Assembly: GCA_028280505.1 (NCBI GenBank)
Contig: JANQLO010000040.1
Coordinates: forward strand, 1 to 64,000
Direction of reading: 5' to 3'
Length of the DNA stretch: 64,000 nt
From: Chromatiales bacterium
GTDB taxonomy: Bacteria; Pseudomonadota; Gammaproteobacteria; Chromatiales; Chromatiaceae
Numbering within the stretch: position 1 is the stretch's first letter; every line of letters starts with the position of its first letter. Both the position numbers and the translations under genes were made by a program. Below the pieces are notes generated by a model, which had not been told where the DNA came from, made no database searches, and saw only the letters and a list, made by a program, of their open reading frames with translations. Positions 8,584 through 16,893 of the stretch are shown piece after piece.

Positions 8584-10311
8584 TCAGGTGCCTATATACC
8601 CTTCTTTAAGCAAGTAGAGGTAGATTTCCTGTGCCGCCTCCATAGGACTTGCGTCGGCGGTGTTGATGGATAGCTCCGCCCGTTCCGGCTCCTCGTAGGG
8701 ATCGCTGATACCCGTAAATTCAGGAATCAGTCCTTTACGTGCCTTGGCATACAACCCCTTGCGATCACGCGCTTCGCACACCTCGAGCGGTGTTGACACA
8801 TGAATCTCGATAAAGGCTCCCCGCTCCTCGATCATCTCGCGGACCGCACGCCGTGTCTCCGTGTAAGGCGCTATAGGCGCACAGATGGCAATTCCGCCAT
8901 TTTTAGTGATTTCACTGGCAACATAGCCGATACGCCGGATATTCAAATCACGGTGTTTTTTCGAAAAACCAAGTTCGCTCGAAAGATTCTGACGAACAAT
9001 GTCACCGTCCAATAAAGTTGCGGGACGCCGCCCACCCTCGACCAACTTACCGTAGATAATCTTCGCCAACGTCGATTTGCCCGAACCGGAAAGACCCGTA
9101 AAGAACAACGTAAAGCCTTGACGGCTACGCGGTGGATAGACACCGCGTAATTCGGAAACCACTTCGGGATAACTGAACCACTCGGGTGGTTCTTCACCGA
9201 TCGCCAAATCATGCTTCAGCTTGGCATCCGTATACAACTCGGCCGGCTCAAACCCTTGTTGCTTGATGTCGGATATCGCCATAAACCGGTGCTTCGAAGG
9301 CACGAAGCGGTGCTCTTCAACATGCACCACCTCGATTCCCAAGCGATCCGCATGCCCATCGATCAGGGCACGATACTCGTCGGCATCGTACTGCGGTGTT
9401 TCACCCTCGCCCCTTAGAGGCGGTGCCGCATGCTTGGGCCCAACGATCATGTGTGAGCAGCCGTAATTCTGATGCACGATGGCATGCCACAGGGCCTCGC
9501 GCGGCCCGGCCATGCGCATTGCCAGCGGCAGCAGCGAAAACAATGCAAGATTATTCGGAAAATAACGCCGAATCGCCTGATAGCAATGCACTCGTGCGTA
9601 ATAATGCAGATCACCCGGCTTGGTCATCCCTACGGTTGGATGCAGCAGCACATGTGCTTGCACATCCTTGGCGACCTTCAACGTAATCTCGCGTTGCAGG
9701 CGATGTATCGGTTTGCTGGTCTGAAACGCGACCACTCGGCGCCAACCGTTTTTGGCAAATAAATCCCGCATTTCGGCCGGAGAATGCCAAAGCGTCTCGA
9801 AATCGTGATGCAACGGCGTCTGTACACCCTCAATCCGTCCACCCACGTAAACCGGATTCATGCTGTCCATCAAATATCGCACGCCGGGGTGTGATCCATC
9901 GGTCGTGCCATAGACATTTTGTGCCTCGAGACTCTTATCCGGCCGCCAGACGTCACTGACCGTCAGCACCGCCGGCATGAAACCTTCCTGATCGCGCAAC
10001 GCGATCTTGTCACCGTCGGAAAGCTTGTCTGCGAGCGCTTCCGGCACATCGAGCACGACAGGCACCGGCCACAACGTGCCGCCCGCCAGGCTTAACGAAT
10101 TGATAACGGCATCGTAATCCTTCTGGCCCATGAAGCCCGTCAACGGCGTAAAGGCCCCATTCATCAGGAGTTCCAAATCACATAACTGTCGTTGAGACAA
10201 CGTTAGCGACACGAAGTCGCCGGAAGTCCGTTTCAACAGCTCCGATTGTTCGGCGTCAACCTGCAGGTTGACTAGCTCATCGGAGCCATGTGATCGTAAC
10301 TTAAATGTCAT
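8584..10311 (-). CDS. Sat-CysC fusion: active-looking APS kinase with a degraded ATP-sulfurylase domain
   Basis: 575 residues: PUA-like and ATP-sulfurylase domains (about 1-390) fused to an APS-kinase domain (about 395-575). The kinase keeps its P-loop GLSGSGKST (406-414) and the DGD..R block and should make PAPS from APS and ATP. The sulfurylase part aligns along its length but its signature residues are changed. The usual Q-T/x-R-N-P-x-H-x-x-H is QTSKPIHRLQ (197-206), losing the Arg, the Asn and the second His; the usual GRDHA is GPKHA (291-295), losing Arg and Asp. ATP sulfurylation by this chain is therefore unlikely. From memory, a Thiobacillus denitrificans fusion of this type was reported to lack sulfurylase but keep kinase activity. 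It stands alone, next to tRNA-Ser debris. Confidence 0.88.
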   Translation of the reverse strand: MTFKLRSHGSDELVNLQVDAEQSELLKRTSGDFVSLTLSQRQLCDLELLMNGAFTPLTGFMGQKDYDAVINSLSLAGGTLWPVPVVLDVPEALADKLSDGDKIALRDQEGFMPAVLTVSDVWRPDKSLEAQNVYGTTDGSHPGVRYLMDSMNPVYVGGRIEGVQTPLHHDFETLWHSPAEMRDLFAKNGWRRVVAFQTSKPIHRLQREITLKVAKDVQAHVLLHPTVGMTKPGDLHYYARVHCYQAIRRYFPNNLALFSLLPLAMRMAGPREALWHAIVHQNYGCSHMIVGPKHAAPPLRGEGETPQYDADEYRALIDGHADRLGIEVVHVEEHRFVPSKHRFMAISDIKQQGFEPAELYTDAKLKHDLAIGEEPPEWFSYPEVVSELRGVYPPRSRQGFTLFFTGLSGSGKSTLAKIIYGKLVEGGRRPATLLDGDIVRQNLSSELGFSKKHRDLNIRRIGYVASEITKNGGIAICAPIAPYTETRRAVREMIEERGAFIEIHVSTPLEVCEARDRKGLYAKARKGLIPEFTGISDPYEEPERAELSINTADASPMEAAQEIYLYLLKEGYIGT

Positions 10312-10330
10312 TTTTGGGCCTTTTTGTATT

Positions 10331-10457
10331 TGGCGGAGAGGGGTGAACCGTGACCGTTATGCCGGTGGCATAACGCAGCATGGTGAACGACCGCCGAAGG
10401 CGGGCCGGACGGTCACCGACCTCGACGACAACGAAAAGCTCGCAAAAGCGGGCTTTT
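10331..10457. other. Degenerate tRNA-Ser unit 1: 3' end fragment, hairpins and a terminator-like hairpin
   Basis: TGGCGGAGAGGGG at 10331-10343 repeats the CCA end and acceptor strand of the intact tRNA-Ser (seen here as its complement). It is followed by hairpins instead of a tRNA body: GTTATGCC-GGT-GGCATAAC (10356-10374) and CCGCC-GAA-GGCGG (10391-10403), both enclosed by GTGACCG/CGGTCAC (10350-10356 with 10410-10416). At 10434-10457, AAAAGCTCGC-AAAA-GCGGGCTTTT has the form of a rho-independent terminator and sits exactly where the terminator of the next tRNA-like unit would be. Confidence 0.5.
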
Positions 10458-10462
10458 GAAGT

Positions 10463-10577
10463 TGGCGGAGAGGGAGGGATTACTCGGGGCTATGCCCCTC
10501 GCCCTTCGGGCCGCCGCCACTACGTGGCGACGTTCTGCGTCGCGGCTACGCCGCTCCTTGTCGAACCATAAGGGTTC
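10463..10577 (-). pseudogene. tRNA-Ser remnant 2, interrupted in the T loop by a hairpin string
   Basis: Bases 10463-10481 (TGGCGGAGAGGGAGGGATT) are identical to 10641-10659, the 3' end of the intact tRNA-Ser. In the intact gene GGGATT continues into CGAACC. Here about 79 bases intervene before TCGAACC resumes at 10561-10567, so the interruption falls in the T loop. The insert is a row of short hairpins: GGGGC-TAT-GCCCC (10486-10498), GCCC-TTC-GGGC (10501-10511), CGCCAC-TAC-GTGGCG (10515-10529), GACG-TTCTG-CGTC (10529-10541) and GCGGC-TAC-GCCGC (10542-10554). A further GAACC/GGTTC hairpin follows at 10563-10577. The 5' half of the tRNA is missing. Confidence 0.55.
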
Positions 10578-10602
10578 TCATCAAATCCTCCACACCCCTG
10601 AC

Positions 10603-10638
10603 AAAACCAAAGGCCCCGCTACGGGGGCCTTTGGTTTT
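10603..10638 (-). terminator. Rho-independent terminator of tRNA-Ser
   Basis: AAAACCAAAGGCCCC (10603-10617) pairs perfectly with GGGGCCTTTGGTTTT (10624-10638) around a six-base loop. It starts three bases beyond the CCA end of the minus-strand tRNA, and T runs on both arms make it usable in both directions. Confidence 0.85.
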
Positions 10639-10640
10639 AT

Positions 10641-10730
10641 TGGCGGAGAGGGAGGGATTCGAACCCTCGTTACGCGCAAACGTAAACACGATTTCGAATC
10701 GTGCGCTTTCAACCGCTCAGCCACCTCTCC
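10641..10730 (-). tRNA. tRNA-Ser(CGA), with encoded CCA end
   Basis: A complete 90-base tRNA. Acceptor GGAGAGG pairs with CCTCTCC, followed by the discriminator G and an encoded CCA. The D arm starts TGGCTGAGCGGTTGAAAGCG, the anticodon stem is CACGA/TCGTG with loop TTCGAAA so the anticodon is CGA (reads UCG), there is a long class II variable arm as expected for Ser, and a T arm GAGGG-TTCGAATC-CCTC. The terminator follows at once. Partial copies of the same gene lie on both sides. Confidence 0.95.
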
Positions 10731-10748
10731 AAACTTTTACATCCGTCA

Positions 10749-10882
10749 AGCTTCCTTCGGAAGCTCGTAAACACGATTTGATTCGTTCCTACGGAACTCA
10801 CCCTGCGGGCGCCGCGATACTCGCGGCGTCAACCGCGCCTACCGGCGCGATTTATCGAATCGTGCGCTCAACCACCCTCTCC
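10749..10882 (-). pseudogene. tRNA-Ser remnant 3, interrupted in the anticodon loop by a hairpin string
   Basis: CGTAAACACGATTT at 10766-10779 is identical to 10681-10694 of the intact tRNA. Then 74 bases intervene, after which TCGAATCGTGCGCT resumes at 10855-10868, followed by a shortened D arm and acceptor strand ending CCCTCTCC at 10882. The interruption is in the anticodon loop. The insert holds GTTCC-TAC-GGAAC (10785-10797), CCC-TGC-GGG (10801-10809), CGCCGCGA-TAC-TCGCGGCG (10810-10828) and CGCGCC-TACC-GGCGCG (10834-10849), and is bordered by a direct repeat CGATTT (10774-10779 and 10848-10853). Another hairpin, AGCTTCC-TTC-GGAAGCT (10749-10765), replaces the 3' half. Confidence 0.55.
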
Positions 10883-10919
10883 GTAGCTATCGTTGCCAGC
10901 GGCAGCCGCGTATTGTACC

Positions 10920-12809
10920 TCAAGTGCTGACCACCAAGGTATCCGAATGGCGGTCGCAGTTGATGCGGGTATCGAAATCGACTTCACAGTTTTCCGGGAA
11001 ATCCTGCGCAACGATCCAGACCTGACTGATGTCGTCGCCAAGATCGGCCAGCGCATGCAGTGCGCGTCGGGTACGTTCCTGATCGAAGAACGCAAAAGGT
11101 TCATCGAGAAATGCAAACTGTTTGCCCTTCACAGTCCGGCTCAGCAGTTTCTTGGACAGCGCCAGCCGTAACGCCAGCATGATCTGCCGTTGAGTGCCGC
11201 TGGAGATTTCTTCGAGATCCATGAAATCCCGTTTGTCGTTCGAGAATACTCGCACCTTGAGCTCGCTATCGATCTGTAGGTGCTCGTAGCGACCGTCGGT
11301 GAACAAGGGCAACATCTTACCAACCAGTTCTTTGACATCGCGATTGAAATGATTGGATGCGTGGGCAATGGCGCCGTCCAGTAGCGCCAATCCGCGTTGC
11401 CGATCTTCTATCCGCTCCTGAATATCTTCACGCTTATCCGTCAATCCATTGAGTACTTCCGAAAGATTGAGCGCTTCTTGTAAACGCGACTGCTCTTCGG
11501 TGATCTCCTCATCCAAATCGGCAACCTGAGTCTCAAGCCGCTCGGCAACATGGCCAAGCCAACTCAACTCCCGTTCACAGTATTCGCTTGCCATGCGCAC
11601 CGTGGCTTCGCCCTGGTCGAGCATACGGCGCAGGCTTTCGTACTCGCTGTACTCCGGACGTACCGGCATGTGCTCGACGACCTCTTCATAGACGTCGTCG
11701 GTATCTGCCGGCATCACGGTCTCGACTTCATCCTCGGTTTCGTCATCGACGTCTTCTATGCCGATACGCCTCGCCTCACCAAGGACTTCACCAAGCACTT
11801 TGGTTTCTTCACGCAGACCGGCGATCCGCCGTTTGAGCCCAGCGACCCTTATCCAAAGCAACAAGAACAAAATACCCAGGCCTGCACCCAAGTAGGCCAA
11901 CCAAATCGTTTTAGCGTCATCCCACTGTGGTACGTATTGGACCAGGAGTTCACGCGCCATAGCCGCCTGGGGCAAGTTGCTGCCGTAGGTCAGCAAAGCC
12001 CAAACACCACCGGATGCCAACGCCAATAAAAAAATCAAAAAGCGCAGGGCCGATGTACGGCCTTTCGCACCCTGGGCTCGGTAAACCTTGGCCGTGTTGT
12101 TGGTACAGGTGTCGAGACCGCTGTTAATGGACTCGATCAATTCGTTGATCTGATTGTGCTGTTGTTCGCTCTGATAACGTGCATCTTCGAGCTTTGGCAT
12201 GTGTCCATCTTGAATGCCCAACGCTTTGACATCCTGATCGACCGTATCCCACTCCGCCTTGATCTCGCCAATCAGTTCTTCACGCTCCGCGATCTCACTG
12301 TTTAACGCCCTCGCGACACGCTCGAGAGGTGCAACACCGGCCATGATCTTGACAGCCTGACTGTGCGGATGGGGTGTCGTGATCTCACGCTGAGCCAAAT
12401 AGAACGACTCGACGAACTCCTCATAGGCAAAACCAAGGACATCGAACAGGACGTCGCCGACCTGCTGGACACCGCGCGCCAGCGGCACCTCGGGTTCTTC
12501 TGCCAGCGTCAGCTTGGCACTATGGTTGCCGTCATTATCGAGAAAACGCGACAACACGTAACGCTTGTCTTCGACCGAAAATTCGAGCGTTACCGCGCAA
12601 TGGTTTTCTCCCCAGCGCACCACCTTGCCGATCTCATCCGGAGAAATCGAAAAGGTGCGTCCGAAGAGTGCGAAACAAACCGTTTCGCCAATGCTGCTCT
12701 TACCCGATTCATTTTGACCGCTGATCGCAATCAGGCCCTGTTCCGCGAGATCGATCGACAACTCGCGATACTTGAGCACGTTTTGCGCCCGAATCTTGTT
12801 GATGATCAT
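10920..12809 (-). CDS. Rad50/SMC-like ATPase with an internal membrane hairpin
   Basis: 629 residues. Walker A GQNESGKSS at 31-39, Q-loop region with FVESFYLAQREI around 132-143, two coiled-coil arms, ABC signature ISSGTQRQIMLALRLAL from 535, and Walker B FAFLDEPFAFFD at 565-575. This is the head of a Rad50/SbcC/YhaN-type ATPase. Unlike SbcC there is no zinc-hook CxxC; the middle instead holds two hydrophobic helices (about 254-275 and 302-324) with Arg/Lys on both flanks, so the coiled coils probably meet at the inner membrane. An acidic stretch (about 352-380) follows. No Mre11/SbcD/YhaO nuclease gene is adjacent; the only partner is the small gene whose stop overlaps its start. A role in DNA-end or chromosome handling is inference. 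Confidence 0.75.
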   Translation of the reverse strand: MIINKIRAQNVLKYRELSIDLAEQGLIAISGQNESGKSSIGETVCFALFGRTFSISPDEIGKVVRWGENHCAVTLEFSVEDKRYVLSRFLDNDGNHSAKLTLAEEPEVPLARGVQQVGDVLFDVLGFAYEEFVESFYLAQREITTPHPHSQAVKIMAGVAPLERVARALNSEIAEREELIGEIKAEWDTVDQDVKALGIQDGHMPKLEDARYQSEQQHNQINELIESINSGLDTCTNNTAKVYRAQGAKGRTSALRFLIFLLALASGGVWALLTYGSNLPQAAMARELLVQYVPQWDDAKTIWLAYLGAGLGILFLLLWIRVAGLKRRIAGLREETKVLGEVLGEARRIGIEDVDDETEDEVETVMPADTDDVYEEVVEHMPVRPEYSEYESLRRMLDQGEATVRMASEYCERELSWLGHVAERLETQVADLDEEITEEQSRLQEALNLSEVLNGLTDKREDIQERIEDRQRGLALLDGAIAHASNHFNRDVKELVGKMLPLFTDGRYEHLQIDSELKVRVFSNDKRDFMDLEEISSGTQRQIMLALRLALSKKLLSRTVKGKQFAFLDEPFAFFDQERTRRALHALADLGDDISQVWIVAQDFPENCEVDFDTRINCDRHSDTLVVST

Positions 12810-13003
12810 GCGCGGGCCTCGTCTTCGAGCTTGATCAGTCGATCGAGCACCATATTCATCGCTTTGCGATAGCGCGCCTCGTCAAACACCTCACCGGAAT
12901 TCAACCTCCGCTCGAACTCCGCTTCACAGTAGGCGGAAAACTCTTGCGACGGCTTGTTCACCCCGGGCTGCCGATCGGCTCCGGGCCCTTCGTTGGCGGC
13001 CAT
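12806..13003 (-). CDS. Small protein encoded upstream of the Rad50-like ATPase
   Basis: About 65 residues from the ATG of MAANEGPGAD; a longer frame adds 13 residues with no support. The second half (EFERRLNSGEVFDEARYRKAMNMVLDRLIKLEDEARA) looks like two amphipathic helices, possibly a helical adaptor. No known domain is recognised. Its stop overlaps the ATPase start by four bases (ATGA), which implies coupled translation and a shared function. Confidence 0.6.
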   Translation of the reverse strand: MAANEGPGADRQPGVNKPSQEFSAYCEAEFERRLNSGEVFDEARYRKAMNMVLDRLIKLEDEARA

Positions 13004-13137
13004 GACCCTCTCCAGATACACAGACAAAAAGCAGAACCGCAAGTATACGGACTTGACGTGATTTCTCTAGCCACCAAAGTACCCAAGCGATTCATTTTCC
13101 AACAAAAACGGCGACGAAATTATTGCCGTTACCGGCG

Positions 13138-14958
13138 CTACTGGCTGACGATGCGAAAGTACGCGGTCTGAGCCGGCACATCGACTTCGGTCACGGCGAG
13201 CTGCAGCGTTTTTCCCAGTTCGATCGCGGGTGTCAGTCGGATACGGGTTTCCAGTGCCAAAGAGACGATGATCACTACGGCCTTGCGCTCTTCCAGGGCG
13301 ACAACCACCGCCTCTCCCTGCCAACCGGGATGACGATCAAGATAGACGAGTTTCCAATGCAGATTCGACAGACGCTCGGCCTTGCGTACCAAAGCACCGG
13401 CGGTGTCCAGCGCGGCGGTTCGAGCCATTATCTCATCCAACGGCAGCCGTTCTTTTCCGCCGACGAAGGCACGCAACTGCTGGTGCACCACCAGATCGGC
13501 ATAACGTCGCAAGGGACTGGTCGCACGAGCATAGATATCCAAACCAAGACCAAAATGCGGCTCGGGGTTCAGCGATACCCGACTCGGTTTGAACAAACGC
13601 CGATAGGCATACATCTCGACCACATCACCGGGCTGATGAACTTTCTCCGGCGGCGGTTGCAAGGCGTAGGGGATGGCGATGCCATTTGCTTGGGCAAAGC
13701 GTGCCGCGGCCTCTCCCGCCATCAACATCGCGTCGGTGACCATGTCACGACTTGCAAGTTTCGGCAATGATCGGATGACCACGTCGCCATCAACCACACG
13801 TACCGATACCTCGGGCAAATCGATCCGAGCGGCACCCCGCGCGGTACGCCTTGCCCGGTAAGCGTCGGTAATCCGTGCGATCGCGCCAAACTCGGACTCT
13901 CCCATACGACCACCGATCTCGTCGTACGTCGCGCGCTTGACCTTGACCCATGAACACACAAGCTCAACGTCGACAACACGCTCACCATCAAACCCGAAGC
14001 CGAAAGACAAGGCCGGTGACCGTTCGGCCAGCCCCAGACCCAACCGTTCCGTCACTACCGGTGGCAACATGGTATGGATCTTTTCGGGCAGATAGAGATT
14101 GGCCGACCTTTCGCGTGCCGCCAGATCCATATGGCTGCCGGGACGCACGAGTGCGGCCACATCGGCAACATGCACCCACAAGCGATCGCCATCGATACTG
14201 ATCGCGTCGTCGGGATCCTGATTGCCGGCATCGTCGATCGCCCAGGCTGATAAATGTGTCAGATCCGTACGTGCTTCGTCTGGAAGATCCGGCACACCGA
14301 TCTCGACGGCTTCCAACACGGCACCAACGCGACGCGGCCAGGGGTTTTCGTGCGGCGCCCAGTAAGCACAACGCACCAGAAAACGGTGCGCCGTTTCAGG
14401 GGTTTCGGCCACATCGAAACGTGCCAGGATACGGCTGTGGGCCGCCTGTCCCAACGCCACGCGCTCGACCTCGGCAAGTCGCTTACGGTCCTCATCGACA
14501 AGGCTTGCGTTTTGAACTCGTTCGAGAAAGGCCGCCCATTCGCGCTCCGCCTGCCGCTTCTCTTCGCGCGATGCGCGTTCCAAAGCCAATTCCTGTTCGC
14601 TGCGTCGTCGGATCAAGTCCCCGTCGACGGTGAAGTACAGGCCATCCTGCAATAACTCCCAGGCACCCCAGGCACTCGCCGGGGAATACTCGCCATACAA
14701 TAGTTCGGCCAGGTCGGACAACGGCACGGCCTCGTCTTCAAGTAATTCCCAAGCCTCTTCGGTCGCGGGTTCTCCGGCGTTCAATTGATCCAGGCTCCGC
14801 ACAGGCCCCGGGTGCAACACCCGTATATCTTTGTCACGCACGCGCTTCGACTTGCCGCCGGCCAATTGGATTTCGATCTTGTCCGATACTTCGCTGACGA
14901 TGGCCGGATGGATTTTGTACAGCACCAGGCTGTGAGGACGGGGTAAATCGGAGGGCAC
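13138..14958 (-). CDS. RNase II-family (RNB domain) exoribonuclease
   Basis: 606 residues. The RNB catalytic motif AIDDAGNQDPDDAISIDGD (240-257) has all four metal-binding Asp residues (D242, D248, D250, D251 in this count), followed by the HVADVA block. YARATSPLRRYADLVVHQQL near 475-495 is the conserved RNA-anchoring segment. The enzyme degrades RNA 3' to 5'. The N-terminal domain is not the usual cold-shock pair of RNase R, and the chain is shorter than RNase R, so it is an RNase II-like variant. The start appears to be GTG with GGGA seven bases before it. It is divergent from ygfZ, 90 bases away. Confidence 0.85.
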   Translation of the reverse strand: MPSDLPRPHSLVLYKIHPAIVSEVSDKIEIQLAGGKSKRVRDKDIRVLHPGPVRSLDQLNAGEPATEEAWELLEDEAVPLSDLAELLYGEYSPASAWGAWELLQDGLYFTVDGDLIRRRSEQELALERASREEKRQAEREWAAFLERVQNASLVDEDRKRLAEVERVALGQAAHSRILARFDVAETPETAHRFLVRCAYWAPHENPWPRRVGAVLEAVEIGVPDLPDEARTDLTHLSAWAIDDAGNQDPDDAISIDGDRLWVHVADVAALVRPGSHMDLAARERSANLYLPEKIHTMLPPVVTERLGLGLAERSPALSFGFGFDGERVVDVELVCSWVKVKRATYDEIGGRMGESEFGAIARITDAYRARRTARGAARIDLPEVSVRVVDGDVVIRSLPKLASRDMVTDAMLMAGEAAARFAQANGIAIPYALQPPPEKVHQPGDVVEMYAYRRLFKPSRVSLNPEPHFGLGLDIYARATSPLRRYADLVVHQQLRAFVGGKERLPLDEIMARTAALDTAGALVRKAERLSNLHWKLVYLDRHPGWQGEAVVVALEERKAVVIIVSLALETRIRLTPAIELGKTLQLAVTEVDVPAQTAYFRIVSQ

Positions 14959-15047
14959 AAAAAATCCCGGAGTTGAAAGACGATTAATTCGGACGACGGA
15001 TTGTTTATGATACCGCCATTAGCCCGCCGACTTGGCGACCGATTGCA

Positions 15048-16055
15048 ATGAGCACGACAAATACCATGAACGATTGGCAGGAACTCGTCACCCCCGCATC
15101 GCCATTGGCGATTGAATTTCCCGAATGCGCCCTCAATGACTTGGGCCATTTCGGCCTGATACGTATCGGCGGGGCCGATGCCCGTACCTTTCTGCAAGGT
15201 CAGCTGACCAACGACACCAAGCAAATCAGCGCCGACACCGCACAGCTCAGCAGCTATTGCAGCCCCAAAGGCCGAATGTTGGGCAGTTTCTGGATTTTTC
15301 AGCGCGGCGACGATTTGTATCTTCAGTTGCCACGTGAACGACTCGATGCCATTGCCAAACGCCTGCGTATGTTCGTACTGAGCGCTCAGGTCACGATCGA
15401 TGACGTCAGCGACGCATTCGTACGTTTCGGTATCTCGGGTACTTGTGCGGCCTCGCTGCTGCCGTTCGCACCGACCGAGCCCAAGGCGATGGAAACGCGT
15501 GATGACGTCACCATCGTCCACCTACCGGGAGATCGCCCGCGTTTCGAGGTGATCGGCAGCCCGGAAAAACTCGCACCACTCTGGTCGGCCTGCGCCGAAC
15601 AAGCCACCCAGGTAGGGCCCGCCTTCTGGTCGCTGATGGACATTCGTGCCGGCATACCCAATGTGTTCGAGGACACGGTCGAGGCCTTCGTACCCCAGAT
15701 GGCGAACCTGCAACTGATCGGGGGTATCAGCTTTACGAAAGGCTGCTATACCGGGCAGGAAGTGGTCGCGCGTATGCAGTATCTGGGCAAGCTGAAACGT
15801 CGTATGTATCGCGCCCGTATCGGCGGCGATATACCGCCTGAGCCCGGTGTCGAGATTTACTCGGCCAGCAGTGATTCCGGCCAGGGCGCCGGTCGAGTGG
15901 TCGATGCCGCACCCTCACCCGATGGTGGCAACGAGGCGCTGGTGGTAATGCAGATCAGTAGCGCCGAGGCCGCCGACGTACATCTCATCGACGCCGACGG
16001 CCCCAAGCTTGAATTACTGGCACTGCCTTACGAGTTCGAGACTCAAGAAACCTGA
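15048..16055 (+). CDS. ygfZ: tRNA-modifying/Fe-S maintenance protein YgfZ (folate-binding)
   Basis: 335 residues of the GcvT-like folate-binding fold. The diagnostic motif KGCYTGQEVVAR is at about 231-242, with the conserved Cys of YgfZ. The N-terminal FGLIRIGGADARTFLQGQLTND block is also typical. In Escherichia coli YgfZ supports assembly or repair of certain [4Fe-4S] proteins such as MiaB with tetrahydrofolate; that is family knowledge. A second ATG six codons downstream (MNDWQE) could be the real start. The gene stands alone between the divergent RNase gene and the convergent cytochrome gene. Confidence 0.9.
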   Translation: MSTTNTMNDWQELVTPASPLAIEFPECALNDLGHFGLIRIGGADARTFLQGQLTNDTKQISADTAQLSSYCSPKGRMLGSFWIFQRGDDLYLQLPRERLDAIAKRLRMFVLSAQVTIDDVSDAFVRFGISGTCAASLLPFAPTEPKAMETRDDVTIVHLPGDRPRFEVIGSPEKLAPLWSACAEQATQVGPAFWSLMDIRAGIPNVFEDTVEAFVPQMANLQLIGGISFTKGCYTGQEVVARMQYLGKLKRRMYRARIGGDIPPEPGVEIYSASSDSGQGAGRVVDAAPSPDGGNEALVVMQISSAEAADVHLIDADGPKLELLALPYEFETQET

Positions 16056-16126
16056 TTAACGGAACCGTTTCAAGCTACCCGGACTCTCACCCGGATCAGT
16101 TTAAAACTTTGACGGGACACGTAGCC

Positions 16127-16723
16127 CTATTTTGACGCGACTTCCTCTTTCTCCCTGGGCCTGCTTGGGTATTCGTGTGCGATGCCCTTATGGCAATCGA
16201 TACAGGTCTCACCTTTTTCCTGCGCCCTGATGTGTTTCTTACGCGCCGAACGATCTTGCTCGGTCGTATCCATAGTTTCGAAACTGTGGCAGTTGCGGCA
16301 TTCCCGTGAGTCGGTCGCCTTCATCTGATCCCATACCCGATTGGCCAGTACCCACCGCTTGGCCTCGAACTTTTCGGGCGTATCGATAGTCCCCAAGGCC
16401 TTGTGGTAGAGCTCACGGGTTGCCTGAACCTTACGCACGACTTTATGCACCCATTGACGCGGCACATGACAGTCGGCGCAAGTGGCCTGCACGCCGGAAG
16501 GATTGCTGTAGTGCATGGTCTCCTGGTACTCCTTGTACACCGTGTCGCGCATTTCGTGACAGCTGATGCAGAAAGCCGTGGTATTCGATGCCACCATCGC
16601 GGTATTGAACCCACCCCAAAAGACGATACCGGCTACCACGCCGAGAACAAGAACAACTATGGGTGATCGCCGGCGCAAAAAAGCACCAAAACGACCGAAC
16701 AAGGACCGACGCCCGTCCGCCAT
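16127..16723 (-). CDS. NapC/NirT-type tetrahaem cytochrome c (quinol dehydrogenase)
   Basis: 198 residues. One N-terminal membrane anchor (about 21-44), then a periplasmic domain with four haem-binding CxxCH motifs: CISCH (52-56), CADCH (82-86), CRNCH (142-146) and CIDCH (174-178). This is the set of NapC/NirT proteins, which oxidise menaquinol or ubiquinol and pass electrons to periplasmic reductases. The start is firm: AGGAGG (16730-16735) lies six bases before this ATG. No nap, nir or nrf catalytic gene is adjacent, so the partner must be encoded elsewhere. A perfect FNR-type site lies about 170 bases upstream, which fits anaerobic induction. Confidence 0.9.
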   Translation of the reverse strand: MADGRRSLFGRFGAFLRRRSPIVVLVLGVVAGIVFWGGFNTAMVASNTTAFCISCHEMRDTVYKEYQETMHYSNPSGVQATCADCHVPRQWVHKVVRKVQATRELYHKALGTIDTPEKFEAKRWVLANRVWDQMKATDSRECRNCHSFETMDTTEQDRSARKKHIRAQEKGETCIDCHKGIAHEYPSRPREKEEVASK

Positions 16724-16893
16724 TCGTTTCCTCCTAGAACGCCTCATGCATTCTTTGGTGACAATCGTGCTAAGCACAACGAGCGGGCACACATCATCGC
16801 GGCCGCCGTTCATCCGGCTACGTATTTGTTACTTCTATTACTACTCCAACGCCGGATAGACTGTCATGTTGCGAGATTACGCCGGGCTATATC

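Noticed and set aside
10268-10930. Several short frames in the tRNA-Ser region, translating to peptides such as EREGFEPS
   Set aside because: These are the well-known false peptides from translating tRNA-Ser genes; the DNA is tRNA, tRNA debris and hairpins.
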